Source of the DNA: Solibacillus palustris
GTDB taxonomy: Bacteria; Bacillota; Bacilli; Bacillales_A; Planococcaceae
Reading direction: 5' to 3'
DNA: 64,000 nucleotides
Assembly (NCBI RefSeq): GCF_022549215.1
Contig: NZ_JAKZFC010000001.1
Coordinates: forward strand, 1,178,001 to 1,242,000
This document shows, piece after piece, positions 1-8,919 of this stretch (positions are counted from its first letter, which is position 1; each line of letters begins with the position of its first letter). The position numbers and the translations under genes were made by a program. The notes under the pieces were generated by a model that was not told where the DNA came from, ran no database searches, and saw only the letters and a program-made list of their open reading frames with translations.

Positions 1-2
1 AG

Positions 3-1190
3 CAGCCTGAAAACTATTCCTATGAAGCTGTGAGAAAAATTGTTAACGAATATAAAGAAAAGGCTAAAGCAGGGAATGACGGAAAGGATAGTTTAAAAAA
101 TCACATTGTTATTTTTATTTTAAGTGAAAGTTTTGTTGACCCTTTGAGAATTCCTTCACTGCAACTTTCTGATGATCCGATTCCGTACATTAGGTCGTTA
201 AAGTATGAAACAACTTCAGGGGTAATGTTGGGTTCCGGTTACGGTGGTGGGACAGCCAATGTTGAATATGAAGTTTTAACAGGGTTTAGCACAACTTATT
301 TCGATTCATCACTAACGATTCCTTACACATTGCTTGTACCTAACTTAAAAGAAGCGCCGAATCTAACCAATGTATTTTCTCAAAAAACGGCCGTGCACAC
401 TTATAATGCAGGCCTATATAGGAGGAAAGAGGTTTTTGAAAAGTTTGGATTTGATCGCTTTTATTATGATGGAGGCGATCTAGATCTATCCTATAAGGAA
501 ATGGTCGATAATAGTGAGTATATAAGCGACAAATCAGCTTATCAAGAAGTGTTAGATATTGTAAAAGATCAAGAAGATAATAATTTATTTATGTTGTTAA
601 CAACGATGCAAAATCATCTTCCTTATAAAGAGGGGCAGTATTCTAATCAATTTCAAGTATTGAATGAGTTAGATGAACAAAAGAAATCTGCAATCGAAAC
701 ATATGTTCAAGGTATTCATTATACAGATGTGGAGACTGAGAATTTTATAGAGGAAATTAATCAAATCGATAAGCCTATAACAGTGTTCTTTTTCGGGGAT
801 CATTTGCCATCAGATATATTTGAAAGTTTTGATGAGAGTAAACACGAGAATTTAGCCTTTTATCAAACGGATTATTTTGTTTATAGCAATTTTGAAACGC
901 CTGCCTTAGATTATTCCATTGTTAGCCCGAATGTCATGAGTTCGATTGTTTTGGAGCAGTTGAATGTAACGTTAACACCCTATTATGTCATGCTGGATGA
1001 AGTCAAAAAAACAGTACCAGTTATTCGTTGGGGAGAGTATTTAGTACAATCAGACGGGGAATTTGTTACGGAAGATGAATTGTCAGAAGATGCACAGAAG
1101 CTGGTAAATATGTATCGAATGATTCAATATGACATTAATGAAGGCGAACAATATTCAATTGAGCTGGGGATGTTTGAATTTGAGCAATAA
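3..1190 (+). CDS. LTA synthase family sulfatase (5' truncated by window)
   Basis: The reading frame is open from base 3, so the gene starts outside the window. The visible 396 residues are the extracellular alkaline-phosphatase-like sulfatase domain of the LtaS family, which transfers or handles glycerol-phosphate groups of lipoteichoic acid at the outer face of the membrane. The Thr in GGGTANVEYEVLTG matches the family's nucleophile region, and FFFGDHLPS carries the conserved metal-binding Asp-His. The usual N-terminal membrane helices are not in view, so it could be LtaS, an LTA primase-like paralogue or a related phosphotransferase. The next gene lies about 90 bases on and is probably transcribed separately. 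Confidence 0.85.
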   Translation, partial: QPENYSYEAVRKIVNEYKEKAKAGNDGKDSLKNHIVIFILSESFVDPLRIPSLQLSDDPIPYIRSLKYETTSGVMLGSGYGGGTANVEYEVLTGFSTTYFDSSLTIPYTLLVPNLKEAPNLTNVFSQKTAVHTYNAGLYRRKEVFEKFGFDRFYYDGGDLDLSYKEMVDNSEYISDKSAYQEVLDIVKDQEDNNLFMLLTTMQNHLPYKEGQYSNQFQVLNELDEQKKSAIETYVQGIHYTDVETENFIEEINQIDKPITVFFFGDHLPSDIFESFDESKHENLAFYQTDYFVYSNFETPALDYSIVSPNVMSSIVLEQLNVTLTPYYVMLDEVKKTVPVIRWGEYLVQSDGEFVTEDELSEDAQKLVNMYRMIQYDINEGEQYSIELGMFEFEQ

Positions 1191-1283
1191 GCCGAGGGAT
1201 AAATCAAATAGAAGGGAATATTTTAGGTAATGAAGAATAATAAGAAAATTAGAAAATGAGTTGTATGGGTAGGGGGAATTTGG

Positions 1284-2132
1284 TTGAAATTTACGGATCG
1301 AAGTAAACGTATCTTAACAAAAGCTGAGGATATTGCGCGAGTAACAACAGGGCTTTTGTATCCAGTGCATATTTTACTTGCGATGTCAGAAGAGCAAACA
1401 GGAGTTTGTGCGGAATTAAATAGGAGTTATCCGCAGTTGAAGGATGTATTACATGAGAAAATCAATGAGCTATATCGAGTAGATTCTGTTGAAGGAACAA
1501 ATATTGAACCGTTTATGATGAAAGTATCAGAGGCAACAAGGCAAGTGCTTGAAATCGCCGAGCAGCGTATGCATCGTTATGGTCAGCTTGTCATCAACGA
1601 AGGGCATTTGGCAGATGGAATTTTTAGAAGTGATGATCCAAAAACGCTAGAAATTTTAAAAGGGCTCGATGTCCCGGGGATGCACGATATTGTTTGTAAA
1701 GCACGTGATATGATTGTGCATTTACGAAACTATATATTTCCGAGTAATCTTAATAAGCAAACGACATTTCGCCGAGCACATCCAACAGATCAAATAGCGA
1801 TTGTTGACTTTGTCGAGACGCAGTTTGGTGTTGGATGGGTAGAATCAATTGAAAACGGTTTTGCACAGGAGCAAATTCCAATTTTTCTTGCACTAGAAGA
1901 TGAGCATATTATCGGCTTCGCTTGCTATGATGTGTCCCGTAACAGGAAAGGAATATTTGGGCCAATGGGAACGTTAAAGACAAACCGTTCTCGCAAGGTA
2001 GGCTTCACTCTGCTACACTTGGCGTTAAATGAAATGAACGAAATTGGCTATGAATATGCGGTACTTGGTGAGGCAGGTCCACTTGAATTTTATGAAAAGG
2101 CTTGTAGCGCGGTGGTTATTCCAAGGAAGTGA
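1284..2132 (+). CDS. Clp-N domain / GNAT acetyltransferase fusion
   Basis: A 282-residue protein that starts at a TTG behind an AGGGGGAA ribosome site. Residues 1-145 resemble the double Clp repeat of ClpA/ClpC N-domains (FTDRSKRILTKAEDIAR, HILLAM, INEGHLADGI), a fold that binds substrates or adaptors. Residues 155-282 look like a GNAT acetyltransferase (RRAHPTDQIAIVDFVE, IIGFACYD, LGEAGPLEFYEKA). No AAA+ ATPase module is present, so it is not a Clp protease subunit. The acceptor substrate is unknown. The combination suggests acetylation of proteins, or of partners bound by the Clp-N part, but that is inference. Confidence 0.75.
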   Translation: MKFTDRSKRILTKAEDIARVTTGLLYPVHILLAMSEEQTGVCAELNRSYPQLKDVLHEKINELYRVDSVEGTNIEPFMMKVSEATRQVLEIAEQRMHRYGQLVINEGHLADGIFRSDDPKTLEILKGLDVPGMHDIVCKARDMIVHLRNYIFPSNLNKQTTFRRAHPTDQIAIVDFVETQFGVGWVESIENGFAQEQIPIFLALEDEHIIGFACYDVSRNRKGIFGPMGTLKTNRSRKVGFTLLHLALNEMNEIGYEYAVLGEAGPLEFYEKACSAVVIPRK

Positions 2133-2148
2133 ATTTTATAAAAGTGAA

Positions 2149-2188
2149 CCGAGAACAAAATTGATTTTTTACTTTTGTTCTCGGTTTT
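2149..2188 (+). terminator. Intrinsic terminator after the Clp-N/GNAT gene
   Basis: A 12-bp perfect stem (CCGAGAACAAAA pairing with TTTTGTTCTCGG) with a 12-nt loop is followed by a short T run. It ends just before the stop codon of the convergent adenine deaminase gene and may serve both strands. Confidence 0.85.
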
Positions 2189-2190
2189 AA

Positions 2191-3918
2191 TTATTTCACT
2201 TCAATATTAATATGCTCAAACGCTTCAACATCAAATAACCCAGTATCCGTTAATTTAAGTGAAGGGATAACCGGTAATGCTAGGAAGGATAGCGTTAAAA
2301 ATAGATGGAAAGATAAGGTCGGGTGCAGTATATGCAATGCTTCATGAACTGCGTGTAGCTCCTTTGTTGCTATAGATGCATCAACATTGGTCATAATGCC
2401 ACCAATAGGTAGTGCCATTTGTGCTAACACTTTTCCATCTTTTACGACGATAAGTCCACCTTGCATTTCTTGGAGTGCATTGAGTGCTGTCGCCATATCT
2501 TCATCATTAGTTCCTACAACAATTGCGTTGTGCGAATCATGCGAAATCGTAGTCGCAACAGCACCGGCCTGTAAACCAAGTCCATGGACGATGGCAACGC
2601 TCTTTGTGCCGCGCTGTAAATGACGTTCGAAAACGGCGATTTTCAAGTAATCCTTGTCAATACTTGGGACGAATTCACCGTCAACTACATCGACATGTGC
2701 GGTTAATTTTTTTGTGATAATTTGATGCGGAATAATTTCGATTATATTTACTAATGATTGCGTTAAAGGCAGTTTGAAATCTTCTACTGTAATGTTAGGT
2801 AATTGTACAGACTGTAAAATACTTGCTGGTACTTCAGTTAAAGTAGCGGCAGACGATAGCATAACTCCGTTTTCAGCCACTTTTTCACCGCGTTTCCATA
2901 CCGCAGCAATTTGCATTGTTTCAAGATCATCAAGTAAAACAAAATCTGCTTGGAAACCAGCTGCTAGAGCTCCGACATTGTGCAGGCGATAGCATTCCGC
3001 TGCATTCAGTGAGGCGATTTGAATCGCCTGTAATGGCTCCATGCCTTCTTTTATGGCTATTGCAATTGAGGCGTTAATTGTCCCTTCTTCTATAATTTCA
3101 TCTAAATGCTTATCATCCGTGCAAAAGGCAAAGCGACGTGCATTTTGTGCAGAAACAGCTGGTAAAATTGCACGGACGTTTTTTGCAGCGGAGCCTTCGC
3201 GCATAAGGACAAACATACCTTGTGTAACACGCTCGATGGCTTCTTCGGCATTTACACATTCATGGTCGGTATGAATGTTTGCAGCGCGGTAGCCAGTAAT
3301 TTGCTTAGCGTTAAGTCCAGCGGCATGGCCATCGATAATCATATCATTGTCTAAACCGAGTTGAATTTTTTCTAACATATCATCATCACCATTTAAAACA
3401 GCTGCAAAATCCATTACTTCTGCTAAGCCGAGTACTTGTTCATCTTTAGTAAATTGCGCTAAATCAGCTGCTTTTAGTATTGCACCTGCATGCTCAAAAC
3501 TTGTCGCAGGGACACTTGAAGGTAACATATAATAAATGTCCATCAATGCATGACGTGCCTCGTCGATCATATATGAAAGCCCTTTAGTACCCGCAACATT
3601 CGCAATTTCATGTGGATCGGTAATAGCTGTTGTCACACCATGTGGCAGTAAAATTCGGCTGAAATGCTCTGGTGTTAACATTGACGATTCAATATGAATA
3701 TGCGCATCAATGAGTCCAGGAATACAGTAACGTCCGTTTGCATTTTCTTCATGCTTTGCTTTATAGTTTCCTTCCGAATCCACCGCAATAATTCGTCCAT
3801 TAGCAACGACTAAGTCAGCTTTTTTCCATTGTAGTAAAAACACATCTGCAACCATCGCATTACGTAATATAAAATCCGCTTCGATTTGGTGCTGTGAAAT
3901 CGCGATTAATTTTTTCAT
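2191..3918 (-). CDS. ade: Adenine deaminase
   Basis: This 575-residue amidohydrolase has the expected length for Ade, which converts adenine to hypoxanthine plus ammonia in cytosolic purine salvage. The metal-binding DAHIHIESSML near residue 72 is present, as is the family block HGVTTAITDPHEIANVAG. IIDGHAAGLN, CTDDKH and the C-terminal GGLIVVKDGKVLAQMALPIGGIM are also typical. The ATG start follows a clear GGAGGAA site. It is monocistronic and convergent with the Clp-N/GNAT gene. No purine riboswitch was recognised in the 180 bases upstream. Confidence 0.95.
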   Translation of the reverse strand: MKKLIAISQHQIEADFILRNAMVADVFLLQWKKADLVVANGRIIAVDSEGNYKAKHEENANGRYCIPGLIDAHIHIESSMLTPEHFSRILLPHGVTTAITDPHEIANVAGTKGLSYMIDEARHALMDIYYMLPSSVPATSFEHAGAILKAADLAQFTKDEQVLGLAEVMDFAAVLNGDDDMLEKIQLGLDNDMIIDGHAAGLNAKQITGYRAANIHTDHECVNAEEAIERVTQGMFVLMREGSAAKNVRAILPAVSAQNARRFAFCTDDKHLDEIIEEGTINASIAIAIKEGMEPLQAIQIASLNAAECYRLHNVGALAAGFQADFVLLDDLETMQIAAVWKRGEKVAENGVMLSSAATLTEVPASILQSVQLPNITVEDFKLPLTQSLVNIIEIIPHQIITKKLTAHVDVVDGEFVPSIDKDYLKIAVFERHLQRGTKSVAIVHGLGLQAGAVATTISHDSHNAIVVGTNDEDMATALNALQEMQGGLIVVKDGKVLAQMALPIGGIMTNVDASIATKELHAVHEALHILHPTLSFHLFLTLSFLALPVIPSLKLTDTGLFDVEAFEHINIEVK

Positions 3919-4102
3919 TGAATATTTCCTCCAGTAGTTTTTGAAATTATAACGTATCTGCCAGTGAAGAGCGAATAATGTGATAAATCTATTGGAAAAA
4001 TTTCAGAAGTTTACTATGAATTATTTAATTTTTTGAATAGTGAATCTAATCGAGTTGGGTTTCAAGTATAATATAGGAAAAACAGATGATGGGGATACTA
4101 AA

Positions 4103-4672
4103 ATGCCGAATATAAAACAACAAATTTTACTAGAACAGGCGCAGCAAAGTTTTTCGGAGATGATCGAAATAATCGAAAGTGTGCCTGCACGAAAAAGGAC
4201 AATGACTGTGGAATCGGATTTTCTAGAAAAGAATTTCCGTGATGTACTCATGCATTTATATGAATGGCATGTGATGCTTGAACGGTGGTATGGTGAAGGA
4301 ATGGATGGTGATACCCCATTTATGCCGGCCCCTGGTTACAAGTGGAGAAATTTGCTGCAGCTGAATACGAAAATTATTGAAAACTATCAGGACATCACAT
4401 TAAACGCTGCGCAAAAGAAGGTAACATTAAGTCATCACCGAGTATTGAAATTAATCGAAGCACATACCGACGAAGAAATTTTTACGAAAAACTATTATAA
4501 ATGGACGAAGACAAGTAATTTGTATAGCTATTTTGCAGCGAATACAGTCAATCATTACGAATGGGCAAAGAAGCGTTGTACGTTGATTAAGCAGAGAGTA
4601 ATGATTCCTGAAAAACAATCCCATTGTGATAATGCTGAAGTTACGGAGGGAACGGAAGAGTATATCATATAG
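4103..4672 (+). CDS. ClbS/DfsB family four-helix bundle protein
   Basis: I place the start at the ATG preceded by a GGGGA site; a longer reading from 4040 is open but has no ribosome site. The 189-residue product resembles the ClbS/DfsB family (formerly DUF1706), DinB-like helical bundles. Recognisable blocks are RDVLMHLYEWHVMLERWY, PAPGYKWRNLLQLN and the closing NTVNHYEWAKKR. ClbS itself is a cyclopropane hydrolase giving self-protection from colibactin, but most members have no known substrate, and no colibactin-like genes are nearby. The His residues (HLYEWH, NHYEW) fit the family's conserved positions. Confidence 0.75.
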   Translation: MPNIKQQILLEQAQQSFSEMIEIIESVPARKRTMTVESDFLEKNFRDVLMHLYEWHVMLERWYGEGMDGDTPFMPAPGYKWRNLLQLNTKIIENYQDITLNAAQKKVTLSHHRVLKLIEAHTDEEIFTKNYYKWTKTSNLYSYFAANTVNHYEWAKKRCTLIKQRVMIPEKQSHCDNAEVTEGTEEYII

Positions 4673-5122
4673 TTTAATTCAAAATACTAGTGAACAGTAT
4701 AAATTGGAAGTATTGGATGATTATGATAATTCTGGAGAAAACAAATTAAAGTAGAAATAAAACTGGTACTCAACCATAGCGCAAACTAGTCAGCTATTTT
4801 TAATAGCTGGCTATTTGTTGTGAATGTTGAAAAGATACGTTTTTTTATTATCTACTTTTACAATAAATAGATTCATTACCTAATTTTTTAATAGTAAAGT
4901 TTTCTGCACAAGTCTTTATTATAAGTTAATATTTAAGTTTTTTTGTAGAAAAAAGTCCTATCATCGACAAAGAATGTTGGTTCATTTATAATGTTTTATG
5001 GTTGTGTTTGGTGTTTTTTGCTGTTTATTGGAATTGTAAATACTACTTTTTTCTTTGTTTAAGAAATGAAAAATTTACATATCATTATTTCACAATTTAA
5101 TAATACTAAAAGGAGAGTCAAT
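4673..5122. other. Intergenic stretch with one hairpin and an AT-rich leader
   Basis: No gene is visible. A perfect-arm hairpin at 4787-4813 (TAG-t-CAGCTATT, loop ttt, AATAGCTG-g-CTA), followed by a weak T stretch, is a candidate terminator. At 4687-4706 lies a 20-bp string that recurs with one mismatch at 7424-7443. The last 250 bases are very AT-rich and probably hold the promoter of the STAS-like/MCP pair. Confidence 0.5.
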
Positions 5123-5479
5123 ATGATTGTTGTTGATAAAAAAAGCTTCAAGATGGCCATTGATGAAACGAAGCACATACTAAGTGTGCAAGTGCTTGGC
5201 CTTTTGAGAGAGGCAGATACAGAGGAATATTTGCAAGATTTACAGGAGACGATTAATAAAGTGAGTCGTTCAAATTATACGTTTATGGTGGATGCTACTT
5301 ATCAGACACCATTGCCATCGAAGGTTGCAGCAGGATTAGATAATATTATGTTATTTTATTCTTCATTTGGTTTTAAAGATATTATTATTGTGAAGCCAAA
5401 ATCGAAAATTGCGCAAGTTCAAATTCGAAATGCGCTAGAGCGAATTGAGTTTAATGGTACGTTTATTGATAGTAAGTAA
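5123..5479 (+). CDS. Small STAS/SpoIIAA-like protein
   Basis: Start chosen at the ATG behind AAAGGAGAG, giving 118 residues. Alternating hydrophobic strands and helices (IDETKHILSVQVLG, YTFMVDATYQT, FKDIIIVKPKS) look like a small alpha/beta STAS or SpoIIAA-like fold. There is no signal peptide or membrane segment. It lies 68 bases upstream of a methyl-accepting chemotaxis protein with its own ribosome site, so the two are probably co-transcribed. It may be a cytosolic partner of that receptor; that role is inference. I do not recognise a named family. Confidence 0.6.
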   Translation: MIVVDKKSFKMAIDETKHILSVQVLGLLREADTEEYLQDLQETINKVSRSNYTFMVDATYQTPLPSKVAAGLDNIMLFYSSFGFKDIIIVKPKSKIAQVQIRNALERIEFNGTFIDSK

Positions 5480-5547
5480 TTCACTCTTCGATAGACCTAG
5501 CAAACAAGAACTTTGATTATTATCGGTGAAAAAAAGGAGTAGCAATA

Positions 5548-6693
5548 ATGGAAATTATATTGTTGGGTATCATATTCATTTTATTAGGCATAACTATTTA
5601 TTTTGCCTATCGTTTTGTAACACTAAAAAAACAGGTAGCTATCTATAAGCAAATGATGGTGAATATAAATGGCGATCAGGCAGAAATAGTATTGGATGAC
5701 CTATATGAAAGTGGTCAAAGAAATCAATTTGTATCGAATTTAATTCGTTTGCGTGACGGACTTGCATTATTTGCTACTAATGTCCAAGACAAAAGTAATA
5801 CTTTAACAGAGCATGGTGAATATGCGGCTGAAAAGGCGGATATTGTGCGCGCTGCAATTGATGAGGTAGGGCGCGGACTTGATAAGCAATTAACTGCAAC
5901 AGAAGAAAGCTCGGTAGCGATGGAGGATATTTCTCAAGCAATTGAAGAATTATCAGTACGTTCACATGATATTTCAGAGAAATCGAATATGACATTAGAA
6001 TTAACAGAGGCTGGAAATGATAAATTGCAAATGTCATTAACGAAGATGACACAGTTTAATGACACGATACATACAACTTTTGATGCGATTCATCATCTTG
6101 GTAAGAAGTCGCATGAAATTGGCAATATCGTAAAAGTAATTACAGGTATTTCAGATCAAATCAATTTATTAGCCTTGAACGCAGCTATTGAAGCGGCCCG
6201 TGCAGGTGAACATGGAAAAGGCTTTGCGGTAGTAGCGGATGAGGTACGTAAACTAGCAGAGCAATCTCGCCAATCTTCTTCAGAAGTTTCAAATATTGTG
6301 AAAAATATTCAAATGGAAACAGATAAAGTTGTTATTTCAATGAAGCAAGGTACAGAAGAATTTGCTGATGCTAATACAACAATTGGAGAAGTTGGCTCGA
6401 TGTTTGCGCAAATTTTAGAAACTACAAAAATTATTGCGGAAAATAATGCAAGCTCTTCTGCAAGCACTGAGGAATTATCTTCTAGCTCGATTCAAATTAT
6501 GACATCGATAAAAGAAATTGCGGAAATTTCAAAGGAATCGGTCGAAATGTTTGAGGAACTTATGGAAATTAGTGATGACGAGCTAAATACGATGACCAAG
6601 CTATTAACGGAAGTGGGAGCATTAGTCGAAATTAAAAAACAAACAGATCAGTTATTGCAATCGTTTAAGATTGATTCACAGCAGTCGGCATAA
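5548..6693 (+). CDS. Methyl-accepting chemotaxis protein, single N-terminal TM
   Basis: The 381-residue protein opens with one hydrophobic helix (about residues 3-24) and has no extracellular sensor and no obvious HAMP domain. A long coiled-coil signalling region follows. The highly conserved tip is present: [21 protein letters not shown], then [16 protein letters not shown], which bind CheA/CheW. It ends without the CheR-docking pentapeptide. Such short receptors usually sense an intracellular or membrane state, or depend on a partner. The STAS-like gene immediately upstream is the obvious candidate partner. Confidence 0.9.
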   Translation: MEIILLGIIFILLGITIYFAYRFVTLKKQVAIYKQMMVNINGDQAEIVLDDLYESGQRNQFVSNLIRLRDGLALFATNVQDKSNTLTEHGEYAAEKADIVRAAIDEVGRGLDKQLTATEESSVAMEDISQAIEELSVRSHDISEKSNMTLELTEAGNDKLQMSLTKMTQFNDTIHTTFDAIHHLGKKSHEIGNIVKVITGISDQINLLALNAAIEAARAGEHGKGFAVVADEVRKLAEQSRQSSSEVSNIVKNIQMETDKVVISMKQGTEEFADANTTIGEVGSMFAQILETTKIIAENNASSSASTEELSSSSIQIMTSIKEIAEISKESVEMFEELMEISDDELNTMTKLLTEVGALVEIKKQTDQLLQSFKIDSQQSA

Positions 6694-6787
6694 TTATTTG
6701 GGTAGGGCACATATCGCCTTTTCTCTTTTATTTGACGAAAGTATGGAAGGTCCGTTAAGTTTATAGGTAAAGATGGAGGTTTTATAG

Positions 6788-7336
6788 ATGGCATTAACGG
6801 CAGAACAACAACAGCAATTATTAGTAACGCTACAGCAGCGCTTTGAAAAAAATCCACAGCGCCATGAAGGGATTCAATGGACGCAAGTTGAAGACAAGCT
6901 TGGCAATGCGCCGGATAAGCTATGGTCTTTAGCACAAATGGAAGAAACAGCAGGGGAGCCAGATGTTGTCGGCACAACGGAAGACGGAGCTTTTATTTTC
7001 ATGGACTGTGCAAAGGAAAGCCCAAAAGGTCGTCGAAGTGTGTGTTATGATCGCGCAGCATTAGAGGCACGTAAAAATCACCCGCCCGCAACAAGTGCGA
7101 TGGATCTCGTAAAGGAAATGGGCATTGAGATGGCGACAGAGGAGCAATACCGTTCCTTACAGCAATTAGGTGAATTTGATTTAAAATCGTCTAGTTGGGT
7201 GGCAACACCTGATGAAATTCGTCAGCTCGGTGGCGCAATATTTTGCGACCGACGCTATAATACTGTGTTCGTTTATCATAATGGAGCAGATTCCTATTAT
7301 GCAGCACGTGGTTTCCGCGGCGTATTAACAATATAA
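6788..7336 (+). CDS. DUF4256 domain-containing protein
   Basis: The 182-residue soluble protein has the full-length pattern of DUF4256 proteins: FEKNPQRHEGIQW near the N-terminus, LWSLAQMEETAGEPDVV, DCAKESPKGRRSVCYDR, SWVATPDEIRQLGGAIFCDRR and the closing YYAARGFRGVL. No catalytic activity is established for the family. It has a good AGATGGAGG ribosome site and its own terminator, so it is probably monocistronic. Confidence 0.85.
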   Translation: MALTAEQQQQLLVTLQQRFEKNPQRHEGIQWTQVEDKLGNAPDKLWSLAQMEETAGEPDVVGTTEDGAFIFMDCAKESPKGRRSVCYDRAALEARKNHPPATSAMDLVKEMGIEMATEEQYRSLQQLGEFDLKSSSWVATPDEIRQLGGAIFCDRRYNTVFVYHNGADSYYAARGFRGVLTI

Positions 7337-7340
7337 AAGG

Positions 7341-7374
7341 AAGGTAGCAGCGTCATTGCGTTGCTACCTTTTTT
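7341..7374 (+). terminator. Intrinsic terminator after the DUF4256 gene
   Basis: AAGGTAGCA pairs with TGCTACCTT across a 12-nt loop, followed by a TTTTTT run. Confidence 0.9.
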
Positions 7375-7666
7375 GGGGGTTAGGGAACAAGCTATTTGTT
7401 TTAACCAGACTTTATTCAAAAAGCTAGTGAACAGTATAGATTGAAAAAAACATTGTTTATAAAGATTCCAAAAAATATGTCCAACCACGATTTTAAAGCT
7501 ATGTGTTCCAAATTATTTATGGTGAAACGAAAATGCTAAATTTAGGAAGATGAAAAAATGCTATGTTATACTAGAATTGCTAAGTTTTGTTTATTCTGAA
7601 AATTAATCAGAAAATTTAAGTGAACCAGTTTTTATCTTAAAAAATCCAAATTTGAAGGGATTTAAG
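7375..7666. other. AT-rich intergenic region upstream of the serine hydrolase
   Basis: No gene seen. It holds the second copy (7424-7443) of the short string CTAGTGAACAGTATA-N-ATTG also found at 4687-4706. The rest is AT-rich sequence that presumably contains the promoter of the next gene. Confidence 0.4.
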
Positions 7667-8698
7667 ATGAAAATGTCAACAGTTAATGGAAATGTAAAAG
7701 TAATTATGAAAGAAATTGATTTTTCTGGAACAATTTTAGTGAAGCAACATGACCAGTTATTGCAACAATTTAGTTATGGCTATGCTAACCGCACACATGA
7801 AGTATTGAATAATGCCCAAACACGCTTTGGGATAGCATCGGGCTGCAAGTTATTCACAGCGATTGCTATATGTCAGCTTGTTGAAAAAGGGCAACTTTCG
7901 TTTGAAACGAAGCTAACGGAAATGTTAACGGGTCCATTTCCATATTTTGATCCAACAATAACAATTCATCACCTATTAACACATACTGCCGGTATACCAG
8001 ATTACTTTGATGAAGAAATAATGGACGACTTTGAAGAGCTTTGGATCAAGCAGCCGATGTATTTAATGCGTCGTTTACGGGATTTCTTACCACTCTTTCA
8101 AAATGAACCGATGAAGCTACCGGTTGGGGAAAGGTTCCATTATAATAATGCAGGCTATATTTTATTAGGTCTTGTTGTAGAAACAATTAGCAAGATGGAA
8201 TTTGCTGATTATATTGCGAAACATATTTTTAGAAAGGCAGGTAATACTCATTCTGGCTATTTTGAATTGGACGCATTGCCTGTAAATACAGCGATTGGCT
8301 ATATTGATGCTGCCGATGGAAATTGGAGAACCAACAGTTATTCATTGCCTGTAAAAGGTGGCTCTGATGGTGGAGCTTTTGTAACGGTAGAAGATATGAG
8401 CCGAATATGGAATGCGCTTATGAATTTTAAGTTATTAAGTGAGCCGTACACAAAAAGATTACTGAAACCCTATATCAATACCGATGAGGAATATGACCGT
8501 TTTTATGGCTATGGGATATGGATTGACCAAATGAATGATGAAATTACGAAGTATCATGTTATGGGTTATGACCCGGGTGTAAGCTTTCATTCTGCCTATT
8601 ATCCGAAAAACCAAGTAGAAACCGTCGTTTGTTCCAATAAAAGTGAAGGGGCTTTTCGTGTCTTTAAGGTACTTGAGCAAACGATTTTAAATGATTAA
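7667..8698 (+). CDS. Serine beta-lactamase-like hydrolase (class C / PBP4* type)
   Basis: Start placed at the ATG six bases after a GAAGGGA site; an in-frame TTG five codons earlier has no site. The 343-residue protein has no signal peptide. It shows the beta-lactamase/esterase family motifs: SGCK (SxxK nucleophile and base) near residue 55, YNNAGY (YxN) in mid-protein, and HHLLTHTAGIPDYF. KGGSDGG may serve as the third motif. Family members act as esterases, D-amino-acid peptidases or PBP-like enzymes, and the substrate here is unknown. A structured repeat follows its stop codon directly. Confidence 0.85.
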   Translation: MKMSTVNGNVKVIMKEIDFSGTILVKQHDQLLQQFSYGYANRTHEVLNNAQTRFGIASGCKLFTAIAICQLVEKGQLSFETKLTEMLTGPFPYFDPTITIHHLLTHTAGIPDYFDEEIMDDFEELWIKQPMYLMRRLRDFLPLFQNEPMKLPVGERFHYNNAGYILLGLVVETISKMEFADYIAKHIFRKAGNTHSGYFELDALPVNTAIGYIDAADGNWRTNSYSLPVKGGSDGGAFVTVEDMSRIWNALMNFKLLSEPYTKRLLKPYINTDEEYDRFYGYGIWIDQMNDEITKYHVMGYDPGVSFHSAYYPKNQVETVVCSNKSEGAFRVFKVLEQTILND

Positions 8699-8710
8699 AT
8701 AAGGCTTATA

Positions 8711-8917
8711 AAAGGGAATGTCCGAGAAGTGATTCTGGGACATTCCCTTTGCGCGGAGGATGAGGGCCAGCACGATGTTGGTCATGAATGCGTTGTCACA
8801 TGATATGACGTTTTTTGCATTCGTTCTTATTCTGACCACCAATAAAAGCAGCCTACAGCGGATTGATAATAAATGAGACGGACGCTGCCCAAAAAGTAAA
8901 TACTTTTTGGACAAGCG
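8711..8917. repeat. Structured convergent-gene repeat, family A, copy 1 (divergent)
   Basis: An approximately 207-bp element filling the gap between two convergent genes. Its left hairpin pairs GGGAATGTCC with GGACATTCCC, and its right hairpin pairs CCAAAAAG with CTTTTTGG. The core holds GGCCAGCACGATG, GTCACA and GCATTCGTTCTT. The same order of blocks recurs at 59463-59673 and inverted at 55619-55833. This copy differs most, but its end stems keep pairing despite base changes. Confidence 0.85.
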
Positions 8918-8919
8918 CT

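Noticed and set aside
4040-4102. Upstream extension of the DfsB-like protein
   Set aside because: No ribosome site and no family similarity in the extra 21 residues; the ATG at 4103 fits better.
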